From the NCBI RefSeq assembly GCF_017168335.1, contig NZ_JABFAU010000005.1, positions 1-64,000 on the forward strand: a stretch of 64,000 bases of DNA, read 5' to 3'. The notes under the pieces are model-generated. The model was not told where the DNA came from and did not search any database. It saw only the letters and a program-made list of their open reading frames with translations. Within the stretch, counting starts at the first letter, position 1; each line of letters opens with the position of its first letter. Shown in pieces: positions 45,581 through 56,163 of the stretch. The translations under genes and the position numbers were made by a program. Origin of the DNA: Rhodococcus sp. KRD162. GTDB lineage: Bacteria > Actinomycetota > Actinomycetes > Mycobacteriales > Mycobacteriaceae.

Positions 45581-48500
45581 CGCCTTCAGGTCCCCCATCA
45601 ACGCCGATGTCGGCGTGACGCGGAGGCTGTCGTCCAGCTTCATCGTGGTGATCTTGTCGCCACTGACCAATCGCAGATGCACGTCCGACGTACCCGGATG
45701 ACTGATCAACACGCGCTTGAGCGCGCCGACCTTGTCTGCGGTACACAGCCGAGTCGGCAGACTCACCGCCAGCGGTTTGTCGATACCGATCGCCGAGAGA
45801 TCCGGCACCGCGAGATCGTTGGCGATCAGAGACACCCTGTCGTCACGAATCGAGACCCGACCTTTGACCAGCACCACCGAGTCCTCGGTGACATCGACGC
45901 CGAACACCGAATACGCCTGCGGGAAGAACAGCACCTCGATGCCGCCGGCCAGATCTTCCAGCTGGGCCGATGCCCAGGTCAGGCCGTTCTTGTTGATCCG
46001 CCGGTTGACCGAGGCCAGGATGCCACCGACGGTGACCTGGGTGCCGTCCTTGATGTCACCTTCGAGAATCGTCGGGATGTTGCAGTCCGACTTCGCTGCC
46101 AGCATGTGCTCGACACCGAGGAGTGGGTGGCCGGACACGTACAGACCGAGCATTTCGCGTTCGAGGGCGAGCCGGTGCTTGGATTCCCATTCCTCGTCGG
46201 GGACGCGAACGTTGAACACCGCCGAGATGGACTCGTCGGCATCCTCGCCGCCGAAGAGATCGAACTGACCGATGGCCTCGGCCTTCTTGGTACCCATCAC
46301 CGAGTCGATCGCGTCGGCGTGGATGAGCATCAGACCCTTGCGCGGATGGTCGAGGGAATCGAACGCACCGGCCTTGATCAGGGATTCGGTGACCTTCTTG
46401 CTGCAGGCGACCGCGTCGATCTTGCCGAGGTAATCCGAGAAGTCGGTGTATTTCGACTTCTCCGTTCGTGCCCTGATGATCGAGGCGACCACGTTGGTTC
46501 CGACATTGCGCACCGCGCCCAGACCGAAACGGATGTCCTTGCCCACCGACGCGAAGTTGAGCTCGGACTCGTTGACGTCCGGCGGCAGCACGGTGATGCC
46601 GAGCTTGCGGCAGTCGGCCAGGTAGATCGCGGCCTTGTCCTTGTCGTCACCGACGCTGGTGAGCAAGCCTGCCATGTACTCGGCCGGGTAGTTGGCCTTG
46701 AGATACGCCGTCCAGTACGACACCAGACCGTATCCGGCCGAGTGAGACTTGTTGAATGCGTAGCCGGCGAACGGGAGCACGGTGTCCCACAGCGCCTTGA
46801 TGGCCGCCTCCGAAAAGTTGTTGTCCAGCATGCCTTGACGGAACCCGGCGTATGCCTTCTCCAACTCGGAGAGCTTCTTCTTACCCATGGCGCGACGCAG
46901 TAGGTCGGCCTGGCCGAGGGTGTACCCGGCGACCTTCTGCGCGAGCTGCATGATCTGCTCCTGGTAGACCACCAGGCCGTAGGTCTGACCGAGGATCACC
47001 TCGAGCGGCTCTTCGAGCTCGGGGTGAATCGGCTTGACCTCTTGCCTGCCGTTCTTGCGATCGGCGTAGTCGTTGTGCGAGTTCATGCCCATCGGACCCG
47101 GCCGGTACAACGCGAGCACGGCCACGATGTCCTCGAAGCCGGTGGGTTGCATGCGGCGCAGCAGATCTCGCATGGCGCTACCGTCGAGCTGAAACACCCC
47201 GAGAGTGTCTCCGCGCGAGAGCAATTCGTAGGTCGCCGGATCGTCGAGCGGCAGCTCGTCGAGGTCGATGTCGATCCCGCGGTTGGCCTTGATGTTGTCG
47301 ATCGCGTCACCGATGACGGTGAGGTTGCGCAGACCGAGGAAGTCCATCTTGAGCAGACCGATGGCCTCGCACGAGGGGTAGTCCCAGCCGGTGATGATCG
47401 CACCGTCCTGAGCGCGCTTCCACACCGGAATGGCATCGGTGAGCGGCTCCGAGGACATGATCACCGCGCAGGCATGCACGCCTGCGTTGCGGATCAGGCC
47501 CTCGAGCCCCTTGGCCGTCTTGTAGATCGTTGCCACATCGGGGTTCGAGTCGATGAGCGCTCTGACCTCGACCGCTTCCTTGTAGCGCTCGTGCTCTGGA
47601 TCGGTGATGCCGGCAACCGAAATGTCCTTGGCCATGACGGGCGGCGGCAAGGCCTTGGTGATCTGATCGGCGATCCCGAAACCGGGCTGGCCGAACTGCA
47701 CACGCGCGGAGTCCTTGATGGCAGCCTTGGTCTTGATGGTGCCGAAGGTGATCACCTGCGCGACGCGATCACTGCCCCATTTCTCGGTGGCGTAACGCAC
47801 CATCTCGCCGCGGCGACGGTCGTCGAAGTCGATATCGATATCGGGCATCGACACACGCTCCGGGTTGAGGAAGCGCTCGAACAGCAGACCGTGCGGCAGC
47901 GGATCGATGTTGGTGATACCCATCGCGTACGCAACCAACGATCCGGCGGCAGATCCTCGGCCAGGTCCGACCCGGATGCCGACCTCCTTGGCGTGGTTGA
48001 TCAGGTCGCCGACCACGAGGAAGTACGCCGGAAAGCCCATTTCGAGGATGACCTTGATCTCGTACTCGGCCCGCGCGAGGTAGTCCTCGGACGGGCCGTC
48101 CGGGAATCTCCGATCCAACCCGGACATGACCTCGTGGCGCAGCCAGGTGCCCTGGGTGTGGCCCTCGGGGACCGGGAAGATCGGCATCCGATCTCGGTGC
48201 GCCCATACCTCGTCGTAGGACTGCACCCGCTCGGCGATCAGCAATGTGTTGTCGCAGGCTCCGGGCACCTCGTTGTCCCAGAGTTCGCGCATCTCGGCGG
48301 CGGACTTGAGGTAGTAGCCGTCGCCGTCGAACTTGAACCGGGTGGGATCGCTGAGAGTCTTTCCGGTCTGGATGCACAGCAGTGCTTCGTGGTTCTCGGC
48401 GGCGTCCTTGGTGACGTAATGGCAGTCGTTGGTCGCCAACGGTGGGATCGAGAGCTTCTTGCCGATGTCGAGCAGACCTTCTCGGACCCGGCGCTCGATG

Positions 48501-49087
48501 GACAGGCCGTGATCCATCAGTTCGAGGAAGAAGTTGTCCGGGCCCCAGATCTCGCGCCACTTGGCGGCGGCTTCGAGTGCCTCACGATCCTGGCCGAGTC
48601 GCAGCCGAGTCTGTACCTCACCCGACGGGCAGCCGGTCGTTGCGATGATGCCCTCTGCATGCGAGGCGATGATCTCCTCGTCCATGCGAGCCCACTTACC
48701 GAGCTGGCCTTCGATCGAAGCCAGCGAGGACAGCTTGAACAGGTTCCTGACTCCGGTGGAGTTCTCGGCAACCATCGTCATGTGCGTGTACGCACCGCTA
48801 CCGGAGACGTCGTCGGACTTCTGGCTGCGTTCGCCCCACAGCACGCGCTTCTTGTTGAACCGGGACTCCGGAGCGATGTATGCCTCGATGCCGATGATCG
48901 GCTTGATTCCGGCCTTCGTGGCCTCGTTGTAGAACTCGCTGGCCCCGTACATGTTGCCGTGGTCGGTCATGCCGACTGCCGTCATCTCCAACCGGGCCGC
49001 CTCGGCGAACATCGCGCCGATCTTGGCGGCACCGTCGAGCATCGAGTATTCGGTGTGGTTGTGCAGATGAACAAACGAATCGGCCAC
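45551..49087 (-). CDS. dnaE1: DNA polymerase III alpha subunit
   Basis: The 1178-residue replicative polymerase has an N-terminal PHP domain ([15 protein letters not shown]), which in mycobacteria carries the proofreading exonuclease. The palm contains [17 protein letters not shown] and [16 protein letters not shown], with the catalytic aspartates. It continues with finger and beta-binding domains and an OB fold near the C terminus. GTG 49087 has AGGAGAG ahead of it at good spacing; the upstream in-frame codons lack support. Bases 49088-49234 show no gene. Confidence 0.96.
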   Translation of the reverse strand: MADSFVHLHNHTEYSMLDGAAKIGAMFAEAARLEMTAVGMTDHGNMYGASEFYNEATKAGIKPIIGIEAYIAPESRFNKKRVLWGERSQKSDDVSGSGAYTHMTMVAENSTGVRNLFKLSSLASIEGQLGKWARMDEEIIASHAEGIIATTGCPSGEVQTRLRLGQDREALEAAAKWREIWGPDNFFLELMDHGLSIERRVREGLLDIGKKLSIPPLATNDCHYVTKDAAENHEALLCIQTGKTLSDPTRFKFDGDGYYLKSAAEMRELWDNEVPGACDNTLLIAERVQSYDEVWAHRDRMPIFPVPEGHTQGTWLRHEVMSGLDRRFPDGPSEDYLARAEYEIKVILEMGFPAYFLVVGDLINHAKEVGIRVGPGRGSAAGSLVAYAMGITNIDPLPHGLLFERFLNPERVSMPDIDIDFDDRRRGEMVRYATEKWGSDRVAQVITFGTIKTKAAIKDSARVQFGQPGFGIADQITKALPPPVMAKDISVAGITDPEHERYKEAVEVRALIDSNPDVATIYKTAKGLEGLIRNAGVHACAVIMSSEPLTDAIPVWKRAQDGAIITGWDYPSCEAIGLLKMDFLGLRNLTVIGDAIDNIKANRGIDIDLDELPLDDPATYELLSRGDTLGVFQLDGSAMRDLLRRMQPTGFEDIVAVLALYRPGPMGMNSHNDYADRKNGRQEVKPIHPELEEPLEVILGQTYGLVVYQEQIMQLAQKVAGYTLGQADLLRRAMGKKKLSELEKAYAGFRQGMLDNNFSEAAIKALWDTVLPFAGYAFNKSHSAGYGLVSYWTAYLKANYPAEYMAGLLTSVGDDKDKAAIYLADCRKLGITVLPPDVNESELNFASVGKDIRFGLGAVRNVGTNVVASIIRARTEKSKYTDFSDYLGKIDAVACSKKVTESLIKAGAFDSLDHPRKGLMLIHADAIDSVMGTKKAEAIGQFDLFGGEDADESISAVFNVRVPDEEWESKHRLALEREMLGLYVSGHPLLGVEHMLAAKSDCNIPTILEGDIKDGTQVTVGGILASVNRRINKNGLTWASAQLEDLAGGIEVLFFPQAYSVFGVDVTEDSVVLVKGRVSIRDDRVSLIANDLAVPDLSAIGIDKPLAVSLPTRLCTADKVGALKRVLISHPGTSDVHLRLVSGDKITTMKLDDSLRVTPTSALMGDLKALLGPGCLTG

Positions 49088-49234
49088 GAAGGTTCTCTCC
49101 TGAAAGTCGTGCGTTTTCGAGTATGCGAGCCGCGAATGCACCCACTCTAAGCCGTCGAACCGACAGAAATTTCGTAGCCGTCGGTGTGTCCTGGGCAGAC
49201 GTGACGGGTGTGACGGATGCGACGAAAACTGTAG

Positions 49235-49912
49235 TCATCGGCCGGGCACGGGACCGTCGTCCGGCAGCGGTGCGACGATGTCCGCGTACTCCGGCAGCAA
49301 CGGCTCGACCGCGAATTTCCCGGATACCGCGTCGGGTGGCAGTGCTTCGACCGAGCGCACCCCCGGGCGGCCCGCCACCTCGGACAGCTCGGGCTGCGTG
49401 CCCCGCACCACCACTGTCACCACACATGCGCATCCGCCCAGCAGGCGGTTCCGGGACACGGCGGCGATCTGTGCTTGCCGACTCGACGTGGTGAACGAAT
49501 CCTGCACCTCGCTCGCCGCTCGGGCCGCCGAGTTCGACACCGACCGCTCACTGCCCGGTACTCCGACAGTGAGAATCGGAGTCTGCACTCGCTCGAGCGG
49601 GACGCGGAAGATCACCTGGGAAATACGCACCCCATCGGCAATGGCATAGGCCTGTTGGGTGGTGAGCTCCCGGTCGAAGGACACCGAGCCCCATCGGGGT
49701 TCGTCCGGTGCCGAGTCGGTGCCGCTGTCCAGACTCGTCCGCGCTCGGGCCAGATAGTCCGCCACCCGCTCGCCGCTGTCCGGACCGAGTCGATCGGTAC
49801 TCACACCGAGCTGCCGCTGCGGATTGAGGTGCCCGATCACAGCGAGCGTGCCGAGCACGAGCGCAACAGCGACGACACCGCCGAGCGCGCCCGCCGCTCC
49901 CCTGCGTCCCAT
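49235..49912 (-). CDS. Membrane-anchored protein of unknown function
   Basis: The predicted protein has 225 residues. One N-terminal membrane segment (GALGGVVAVALVLGTLAVIGHL) is followed by an extracytoplasmic domain of about 190 residues with a CACVVTVVV strand. No family was recognised. The ATG at 49912 overlaps the stop of the pseudouridine synthase (TGATG), so it is the last gene of an lspA-pseudouridine synthase-this gene operon. Confidence 0.68.
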   Translation of the reverse strand: MGRRGAAGALGGVVAVALVLGTLAVIGHLNPQRQLGVSTDRLGPDSGERVADYLARARTSLDSGTDSAPDEPRWGSVSFDRELTTQQAYAIADGVRISQVIFRVPLERVQTPILTVGVPGSERSVSNSAARAASEVQDSFTTSSRQAQIAAVSRNRLLGGCACVVTVVVRGTQPELSEVAGRPGVRSVEALPPDAVSGKFAVEPLLPEYADIVAPLPDDGPVPGR

Positions 49913-50838
49913 CACGCCTTCCGGAGCACCTCGAGGGCATGCTCGAGGTCGGCCGGATACTTGCTCTCGATCTCGACCCATCGGCCGTCGGCCGGATGCG
50001 CGAAGCCGAGTGAGCGCGCATGGAGCCATTGGCGCTCCAGCCCCAGCCGTTCGGCCAAGCGCGGATCCGCACCGTAGGTCAGATCCCCGCAGCACGGGTG
50101 GCGCAGCGCCGAGAAGTGCACCCGAATCTGGTGGGTGCGTCCGGTTTCCAAGTGCACATCCAGCAGGCTCGCAGCCTGGAACGCCTCGACCGTGTCGTAG
50201 TGGGTGACGCTGGGCTTGCCGTCGGCGCGCACGGCGAACTTCCAGTCGTTGCTGCCGTGTCGCCCGATCGGGGCATCGATCGTTCCGCTGCTCGGATCCG
50301 GATGCCCCTGCACCAGTGCGTGATACCGCTTGTCGATGGTCCGCGCCTTGAACGCTCGCTTGAGCACGGTGTACGCCCGCTCGGATGTTGCCACCACCAT
50401 CACTCCGGAGGTGCCCACGTCCAACCGATGCACGATGCCCTGCCGCTCGTGCGCGCCGGAGGTGGAGATCCGGAAACCCGCCGCCGCGAGGCCGCCGATG
50501 ACGGTCGGGCCCGTCCAACCGACACTGGCGTGCGCGGCGACGCCCACGGGCTTGTCCACGGCCACGACATCGTCGTCGGCATAGAGAATCTCCATGCCCT
50601 CCACCGGCTCGGCCTCGATCGTCAACTCGCGAGCCGGCTCGGGCAGCGTCACTTCGAGCCACGATCCTGCAGCCAGCCGCTCGGACTTGCCGACGGCACC
50701 GTGATCGACCAGAACCGAACCCTCCTCGGCCAACGTCGCGGCGACGGTACGCGAGAGCCCGAGCAACCGGGCGAGCCCGGCATCGACCCGCATTCCGTCG
50801 AGACCGTCGGGCACCGGCATCGAGCGCGATTCCCTCAC
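49912..50838 (-). CDS. RluA-family rRNA/tRNA pseudouridine synthase
   Basis: The 308-residue protein has an N-terminal S4 domain ([26 protein letters not shown]) and the catalytic motif [17 protein letters not shown] with the essential Asp. [10 protein letters not shown] follows. It converts specific uridines to pseudouridine in structured RNA; the target (as RluD, 23S rRNA) cannot be fixed. GTG 50838 overlaps the lspA stop (GTGA); an internal ATG at 50820 is possible. The lspA neighbour matches Rv1539-Rv1540. Confidence 0.92.
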   Translation of the reverse strand: MRESRSMPVPDGLDGMRVDAGLARLLGLSRTVAATLAEEGSVLVDHGAVGKSERLAAGSWLEVTLPEPARELTIEAEPVEGMEILYADDDVVAVDKPVGVAAHASVGWTGPTVIGGLAAAGFRISTSGAHERQGIVHRLDVGTSGVMVVATSERAYTVLKRAFKARTIDKRYHALVQGHPDPSSGTIDAPIGRHGSNDWKFAVRADGKPSVTHYDTVEAFQAASLLDVHLETGRTHQIRVHFSALRHPCCGDLTYGADPRLAERLGLERQWLHARSLGFAHPADGRWVEIESKYPADLEHALEVLRKA

Positions 50839-51485
50839 TTGTCGGCCTCACGAACGGCCTCGGAATCCGATTTCGTCACCCGTTCGCCGTTCGGCTCGAA
50901 CCCGAACAGGCTGAGCGCTACCAGCAGAATCGCTCCGCAGACGATGGACGAGTCGGCGACGTTGAACACCGGCCACCACCCGACCGACACGAAGTCGACC
51001 ACATGGCCCTGGAACGGCCCCGGTGCACGAAAGAATCGGTCGATCAGGTTGCCCAGTGCGCCACCGAGAACCAGACCCAATCCCAACGCCCACCACGGCG
51101 ACCGCAGCGTCCTGCCGATCTTGATCACGCCGATGACGACCGCGACGGCCACGATCGTGAGCAACCACGTCATTCCGGTGGCCATGGAGAACGCCGCGCC
51201 CGGATTTCGAACGAGCCGCAGCGTCACGACGTCGCCGATGATCTCGATCGGGTTTCCGGGCTTCACGAAGTGCACGACGAGAATCTTGGTCACGAGATCG
51301 AACAACAGAATCACGGCCGCGATGGCGATCAGCAGCCGAGTCCTGAGCGGCCTGACCGAGCCCGCGGGGGCGCTGTCGGTTGCGTTCACCTGCGAGTCCG
51401 CGGTCTCGTTCGGTGTCGGAACACTACTGGTATCGGTCGGTGGGTCGTCGGCGCGGTCTTCACTCACCTGTCCATCATGGCGCAT
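50835..51485 (-). CDS. lspA: Lipoprotein signal peptidase (signal peptidase II)
   Basis: The protein has about 216 residues and four membrane helices. It shows [12 protein letters not shown] and [14 protein letters not shown], which hold the catalytic aspartates, and [11 protein letters not shown]. It cleaves the signal peptide of diacylated prolipoproteins; several lipoproteins are encoded nearby. The hydrophilic N-terminal tail of about 40 residues is longer than in enterobacteria. The start is uncertain: ATG 51485 follows GAGGAG at a long spacing, and GTG 51467 is an alternative. Confidence 0.94.
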   Translation of the reverse strand: MRHDGQVSEDRADDPPTDTSSVPTPNETADSQVNATDSAPAGSVRPLRTRLLIAIAAVILLFDLVTKILVVHFVKPGNPIEIIGDVVTLRLVRNPGAAFSMATGMTWLLTIVAVAVVIGVIKIGRTLRSPWWALGLGLVLGGALGNLIDRFFRAPGPFQGHVVDFVSVGWWPVFNVADSSIVCGAILLVALSLFGFEPNGERVTKSDSEAVREADK

Positions 51486-51556
51486 CGGCTGTTGCAGCTC
51501 CTCATCTGTGCGCCGCGCCACCGGTCTCCGGTCACGGAGTCAGTAGCCTGGTTGCC

Positions 51557-52534
51557 GTGAAGTCGACCGATCGCTCTCGCGCCCTCCGCTCCAGTCTTCT
51601 CGCCGCGTCCTGTGCACTGGTCCTGTTGGCCGGCTGCTCGAGTACCGACGCCGATCCCGCCGCCGAGCCGACCACCTCCCCCGAGGAAGTGACGATCGCG
51701 GTGACCCCGGTGACCACCACCGTCGTCGACCCCGGCAGCGAGCCCCGGCGCGTGTTGAGCTTCGAGACCCCGGATGAGAACGACCAGAACGGTGCGGACG
51801 AGCAGAACGTCGACCTCACCACCACCTCCACCGTGCAGCAGCAGATCAACAATGGTGCCGCGCAGGACTTCTCCAGCCCCGAACTGACGGTGCCGCTGAG
51901 CGCCTCGACGGCCGAGGTCGCCACGTCGGGCGAGGATGCCCCGGCCGGGACGACGCGCTCGATAGAACTGACGATCGGGGCCGCGACGTCCCCCGACGAA
52001 GGCCTGACCGACGCCTTGGCGGCATCCGAGGACTCGACCGCGAGGCTGTCGACCACCGACTCCGGAGCCGTCACCGCGTTGCACATCACTCCGGCCGAGG
52101 CTGCCCTCGACACTGCCCGGGCCGCACTCGAACGCTCGTTCAACGCGGTGGTCTACCGCTCGGTGAGCTTTCCCGACTCCGACATCGGAGTCGGTGCCGT
52201 ATGGACGATCGATCAGCAGGTGCAGAGCGGCATCACACTGAACCAGCGCACAACCGTCACGCTGCGGGCACTCGACGGAGACAGTGCAACACTCGACGTC
52301 GCGATCACCCAGACGCCCGAATCGAACGTCTGGAACCTTCCCGACAACTCCGGCACGCTGAACATCGCGTCGTACACGTACACCGGATCGGGATCGGTCG
52401 ACATCGACCTCGCCCGGCCCCTTCCCGTCGGCGGATCCATCACCGCGAGTGGGGAGCAGGTGTACACCGATCCGGACAGCACGACCGTGCTGAAGCAGAC
52501 GGTCGGGGACTCGATCACCTGGGATGCCCGATGA
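51557..52534 (+). CDS. Lipoprotein (DUF6263-like)
   Basis: The 325-residue protein has a basic N terminus, a hydrophobic stretch and the lipobox LAGCSS (Cys about residue 27). A Thr/Ser/Asp-rich linker follows, then a beta-rich domain beginning around residue 170. The repeated pattern SGITLNQRTTVTL and GSVDIDLARPLPVGG suggests DUF6263. Its stop overlaps the start of a second lipoprotein (ATGA). Function unknown. Confidence 0.75.
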   Translation: MKSTDRSRALRSSLLAASCALVLLAGCSSTDADPAAEPTTSPEEVTIAVTPVTTTVVDPGSEPRRVLSFETPDENDQNGADEQNVDLTTTSTVQQQINNGAAQDFSSPELTVPLSASTAEVATSGEDAPAGTTRSIELTIGAATSPDEGLTDALAASEDSTARLSTTDSGAVTALHITPAEAALDTARAALERSFNAVVYRSVSFPDSDIGVGAVWTIDQQVQSGITLNQRTTVTLRALDGDSATLDVAITQTPESNVWNLPDNSGTLNIASYTYTGSGSVDIDLARPLPVGGSITASGEQVYTDPDSTTVLKQTVGDSITWDAR

Positions 52535-53274
52535 CGGGGACCTCGGCCCGGAGGCTGGCTGCATTCTCACTCCTCGGCATCGCTGCGGCCACCGGGTGTA
52601 GCTCGAACGAACCCTCACAGACACCGACGAGTGCTCCCGCCACCGTCGCTGCTCCCGACCCCCTCCTCGGCGCGCCCATCACCGATGCAGGCGTGCTCAG
52701 TGCTGCGATGTTGAACCTGGGAGAGCTTCCCGACGGGTTCTCCTCGATCCCCGACCCGGTCCGGGATCTGGGGCTGGACCCCGCTCCCGACTACGACTCG
52801 CCGGACAAGTCCAGTACCGATCCGGCGCAGTGCGCTGCGGTGCTCGCACCGGTATCGGACCAACTCGGCGGGGCGGAATCGTCAGCGGTGGCACGCTTCT
52901 CGGGACCGAACTTCTCGTCCATCGACGAGGACGCTGCGAGCTATTCGGGTACCGGCGCAGCGGATGCATTCACCTCGGTTCAACAGGCCTGGGTCGGGTG
53001 CACCGAGTTCAGCGGCACGGATGCAGACGGTGTGGGCGTCGACTACACGGTGGCCGGGCGTGAACAGTCGCAGATCGGTGACGCGTCCGCGTCGGTCCGC
53101 CTGACCACCACCAGCGACGGGTTCACGTTGGTCTCCGACGTGGTGGTCGCCGTGGTCGATTCGACTGTGATGCAGATCGTCGTCTCGGATCAGAGCGGGC
53201 TCGAACCGGAGACGGTCACCGCAGTCGCCGAGGCGGCCGCCGACCGCATTCGATCGGCGACGCCGAACATGTGA
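52531..53274 (+). CDS. Lipoprotein of unknown function
   Basis: The 247-residue protein has a signal peptide ending in ATGCSS (lipobox Cys 23), then a Pro/Thr/Ala linker and a secreted domain. The domain contains LGELPDGFSSIPDPV and two cysteines (CAAVLAP, VGCTEFSG) that could pair. The layout resembles the extracellular sensor-like lipoproteins of mycobacteria, but I cannot name the family. It is translationally coupled to the preceding lipoprotein gene. Confidence 0.72.
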   Translation: MTGTSARRLAAFSLLGIAAATGCSSNEPSQTPTSAPATVAAPDPLLGAPITDAGVLSAAMLNLGELPDGFSSIPDPVRDLGLDPAPDYDSPDKSSTDPAQCAAVLAPVSDQLGGAESSAVARFSGPNFSSIDEDAASYSGTGAADAFTSVQQAWVGCTEFSGTDADGVGVDYTVAGREQSQIGDASASVRLTTTSDGFTLVSDVVVAVVDSTVMQIVVSDQSGLEPETVTAVAEAAADRIRSATPNM

Positions 53275-53310
53275 CCGTCCTGGACCAGCCCACGAGCGGT
53301 CGAGAACGAA

Positions 53311-53356
53311 GAACTGCCGGTGACAGACCCCCTGGAGGATCCGTCACCGGCAGTTC
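53311..53356. terminator. Bidirectional hairpin terminator
   Basis: GAACTGCCGGTGAC and GTCACCGGCAGTTC form a perfect 14-base stem with an 18-base loop. It lies midway between two convergent lipoprotein genes that end at 53274 and 53385, so it can serve both. No U tract follows on either strand. Confidence 0.75.
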
Positions 53357-53384
53357 CCGGACGGTCAGAGACGATCGGCAGGAC

Positions 53385-53924
53385 TCAGGGTGCGGGGCAC
53401 GCCGGGCTGGTCAGCTGCGCGAGCGCGACGATGCCGCAGGCGTTCTCCTTCGACAGCTTCCACACGCCGTCCTCGGGGACGAACTGGAACGTGCCCGGGT
53501 TGGCCTGTCCGTTGAGCGTGATGGTGATGCCTGCGTTGAGCACGCCGGTGCCGAGATCGTCGACGCTGGTGATCTCGATCTGCGCGTTGTTGGCGACGGC
53601 CGCGGCGGCGACCTGGTTGATCAACTCCGGATCCTCGGAGGCACCCTGAATCAGGGCTGCCTTCTCCTCGACGGGCACGTTGGGATCGAGGCCACGGTTG
53701 AGCTCTTCGTTGAGCTGTGCGACGGTCGGGACCGGCGGGTACGAGGTGTCGGGAGCGGCAGTCGTAGCCGTGGTGGTGGCAGCCGTGGTGGTCGTGGTGG
53801 TCCCGCCATCGTCGCCGGAGCTGCAGGCGGTCATGGTGAGTGCTGCGGCGATGGCAACGCCGGCAACCATTGCCCGTCGGGTGTTGCGAAGCTTCAAGTG
53901 CTTGTCCTTTTCACTCTGAGTCAC
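53385..53924 (-). CDS. Mtb12/CFP-2-like secreted lipoprotein
   Basis: The 179-residue protein has a signal region ending in MTACSS, followed by a Thr-rich linker. Then comes the domain VPTVAQLNEELNRGLDPNVPVEEKAALIQGASEDPEL, the mark of the low-molecular-weight antigen Mtb12 family. The C terminus GVWKLSKENACGIVALAQLTSPAC holds a cysteine pair. Function in the envelope is unknown. The start (GTG 53924) is several residues longer than a minimal signal peptide needs. Confidence 0.82.
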   Translation of the reverse strand: MTQSEKDKHLKLRNTRRAMVAGVAIAAALTMTACSSGDDGGTTTTTTAATTTATTAAPDTSYPPVPTVAQLNEELNRGLDPNVPVEEKAALIQGASEDPELINQVAAAAVANNAQIEITSVDDLGTGVLNAGITITLNGQANPGTFQFVPEDGVWKLSKENACGIVALAQLTSPACPAP

Positions 53925-54067
53925 AAATCGATCGTTCTGTGACTCGTCGGTCGTCTGGGGGTGGGTCGTCTCGGACTGGAGTCCACTATGTCAGCTCGGA
54001 TCGGTCGAGTCACAACCCGAATCCCATACCTGTGAAACCTCACAGAGTTTCCTCAGCTCCGGCACAT

Positions 54068-55471
54068 TCACTTCAGGCTGTCGAGAGCATCGGCAATCAC
54101 CAGGTTCTCGTCCGCCTCGGCGAAGGTCCGCGCTGTCCCCGGCCCGGACGTGCGGGTCTCGAATCGGACGGTCACCACCGAATGACCGGCACCCTGTACC
54201 CAGCCGTGGCCGAACTCGGAATGCCGGACGTCCTGGCCCGGTTGCCAGCGCGGACCGTCCGGGACGCCGGAGCTCGATGTGACCTCACGTGCTGTGGCCT
54301 CGTTCCCTGTGGCCTCGTTCGCTGTGCTTCTGCCCGAAGCAGGTGACTCCTGCGTCGCATCGGCAACGGGCTCGTAGTCCAACTCGGGAAACAACGATCC
54401 TTGTCGCACTGCCGACAGGCCCGCCAACCCGACTCCGACCAGGCGGATAGGACCGACATCGACCGGATCGACCGCCAGCCGCTGCGCCGTCGCCACGATC
54501 GTCTGCTTGTCCACCGTGGCATACGGCAATGTGGCCGATCGGGTGATGATGCTCATGTCGGATTTGCGTAGTTTGAGCACCACTGTTCGGGCACCCCTGC
54601 CGTCCTTCAGAAGTCGTCGATAGGTCGAGTCGACGATCGACTCGATGGCGGGTCGCAGCTGAGCGAGTGAGATGACGTCCTGCGCAAAGGTCGTCTCGGC
54701 GCTGACCTGTTTGGCCTCTGCGCGCTCGGCCACCACCCGGTTGTCGATTCCCCGGGCCAGCTGGTGCAGGCTCGGTCCCATCGTCGCGCCCAGGATCGAC
54801 GCCACCTCCGACTCCGGTGTGGCCACGAATTTGCCGATGGTGTCGATGCCCAAGCGGTGCAAGCGTTCGCCGGCAACAGGGCCTATCCCCCACAACTTTC
54901 GCACCGGCAGATCTGCCAGGAGGTCGGCTTGAACTCCGGGAGCGACAACGCTGATCCCGTCGGGCTTGGCCAGGCCCGAGGCGATCTTGGCGATCTGCTT
55001 TCCCGACCCGGCACCGATCGAGGCCACCAGACCGGTCTCCTCGAGAACCAGGGCGCGCAGGCTCGCGCAGAACTCCTCGACCTCCCCTACCGTCGCACCG
55101 GCCAGTTCCAGCGGCTCGCCGAACGCCTCGTCGATCGAGAGTTGTTCGAGCACGGGCATCCGCACCCGCAGTGCCTCGAAACCCCGCCTGCTCAGCTCCG
55201 AATACAGCACGAACCGCGGCGGCAGCACCACCGCGGACGCACCGACGAGCCTGCGGGCCTGATGCATCGGCATCGCGGACCTGGCCCCGAAAGCGCGGGC
55301 CTGGTAGCTGCATCCGGCCACCACTCCCCGCCCGCCTGCACCGCCGACCAGGACGGGGCGTCCTCGCAGCGTCGGCCTGGTCAGTTGTTCGGCGGAGGCG
55401 AAGAACGCATCCATGTCCAGGTGCAGCACCCATCGGCGACTCCGTAGGGTGTCGTCGGCGATGTCGGGCAC
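54068..55471 (-). CDS. dinB: DNA polymerase IV (DinB1/DinX-like)
   Basis: The 467-residue Y-family polymerase has the catalytic segments [15 protein letters not shown] and [13 protein letters not shown], the HhH region [24 protein letters not shown], and a little-finger domain. QGSLFPEL fits a sliding-clamp-binding motif. A linker containing 15-base repeats leads to a C-terminal extension of about 70 residues ([19 protein letters not shown]), seen in actinobacterial DinB1. GTG 55471 lies two bases after the def stop. Confidence 0.93.
   Translation of the reverse strand: MPDIADDTLRSRRWVLHLDMDAFFASAEQLTRPTLRGRPVLVGGAGGRGVVAGCSYQARAFGARSAMPMHQARRLVGASAVVLPPRFVLYSELSRRGFEALRVRMPVLEQLSIDEAFGEPLELAGATVGEVEEFCASLRALVLEETGLVASIGAGSGKQIAKIASGLAKPDGISVVAPGVQADLLADLPVRKLWGIGPVAGERLHRLGIDTIGKFVATPESEVASILGATMGPSLHQLARGIDNRVVAERAEAKQVSAETTFAQDVISLAQLRPAIESIVDSTYRRLLKDGRGARTVVLKLRKSDMSIITRSATLPYATVDKQTIVATAQRLAVDPVDVGPIRLVGVGLAGLSAVRQGSLFPELDYEPVADATQESPASGRSTANEATGNEATAREVTSSSGVPDGPRWQPGQDVRHSEFGHGWVQGAGHSVVTVRFETRTSGPGTARTFAEADENLVIADALDSLK
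54292..54321. repeat. 15-base tandem repeat in the dinB linker
   Basis: CTGTGGCCTCGTTCC is followed directly by CTGTGGCCTCGTTCG and a partial third copy. It encodes the repeated NEAT steps of the linker between the polymerase and the C-terminal extension. Confidence 0.8.
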
Positions 55472-55473
55472 GG

Positions 55474-56163
55474 TCAGCGTGGGTCGACGGTGAAGCCGAG
55501 CGCCTGCGCTGCGCGTTCGGGTGCCGGATCGGACCACCGCGCGCCGTACTGCTCGTCCGTGGTCAACGATCGAGTGTGGGCTCGGTCGATGTACAACGTT
55601 CCGGCCAGGTGGTCGGTCTCGTGGGCCACTATCCTGGCCGGCCAACCGCGGACCACCTCGTCGATCTCGCGACCGGCTTCGTCGGTGCACTCGAGCCGAA
55701 CCTGGGCCGCTCGGGTCACGACGGCCTGGTAGCCGGGAACACTGAGGCACCCCTCGTAGAAACTGGCCGTCTGCGATCCAACCGGCGTGTACCTCGGGTT
55801 GACCAGTACTCGGAACGGCACCGGCGTGCGATCCCGCACGCGAGCGATGTCGGCACCGACTTCGAACCCGTCCTCGATCACCGCGATCTGCAACGGAATT
55901 CCGATCTGCGGCGCAGCCAGACCGACGCCGGGTGCGGCGTGCATGGTGGCACGCATCACCTCGATCAGCTCGGCGAACGTCTCGCCGTCCAGCTGCCCGG
56001 CATAGGTCGCAGCCCTCGACCGCAACACCGGGGCACCGGCCGAGACGATGGGTACGACGCCGCCGCGAGCCTCGGCGAGAAGCTCGCGGACGGAGTCGCC
56101 CGATACCTCGGCGTCCGGTTCGGTCACTGCACGATCGTGGGTCACTGCACGATCGTCGGTCAC
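55474..56163 (-). CDS. def: Peptide deformylase
   Basis: The predicted protein has 229 residues. All three metal-site motifs are present: [10 protein letters not shown] (residues 79-88), EGCLSVPG and HETDHL. It removes the formyl group from new proteins. The N terminus is extended by about 35 residues, partly encoded by an 18-base repeat, and three in-frame GTG starts are possible (56163, 56145, 56127). The first overlaps the ileS stop (GTGA). It lies between ileS and dinB in one transcript. Confidence 0.94.
   Translation of the reverse strand: MTDDRAVTHDRAVTEPDAEVSGDSVRELLAEARGGVVPIVSAGAPVLRSRAATYAGQLDGETFAELIEVMRATMHAAPGVGLAAPQIGIPLQIAVIEDGFEVGADIARVRDRTPVPFRVLVNPRYTPVGSQTASFYEGCLSVPGYQAVVTRAAQVRLECTDEAGREIDEVVRGWPARIVAHETDHLAGTLYIDRAHTRSLTTDEQYGARWSDPAPERAAQALGFTVDPR
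56127..56163 (-). repeat. 18-base duplication containing the def start codon
   Basis: GTGACCGACGATCGTGCA is followed by GTGACCCACGATCGTGCA and then GTGACCGA. Each copy begins with an in-frame GTG, so the duplication has created alternative starts for def. Confidence 0.85.

Noticed and set aside
47024..49150. 708-residue open frame antisense to dnaE1
   Set aside because: It mirrors dnaE1 codon positions in high-GC DNA, has no recognisable domain and no convincing start.
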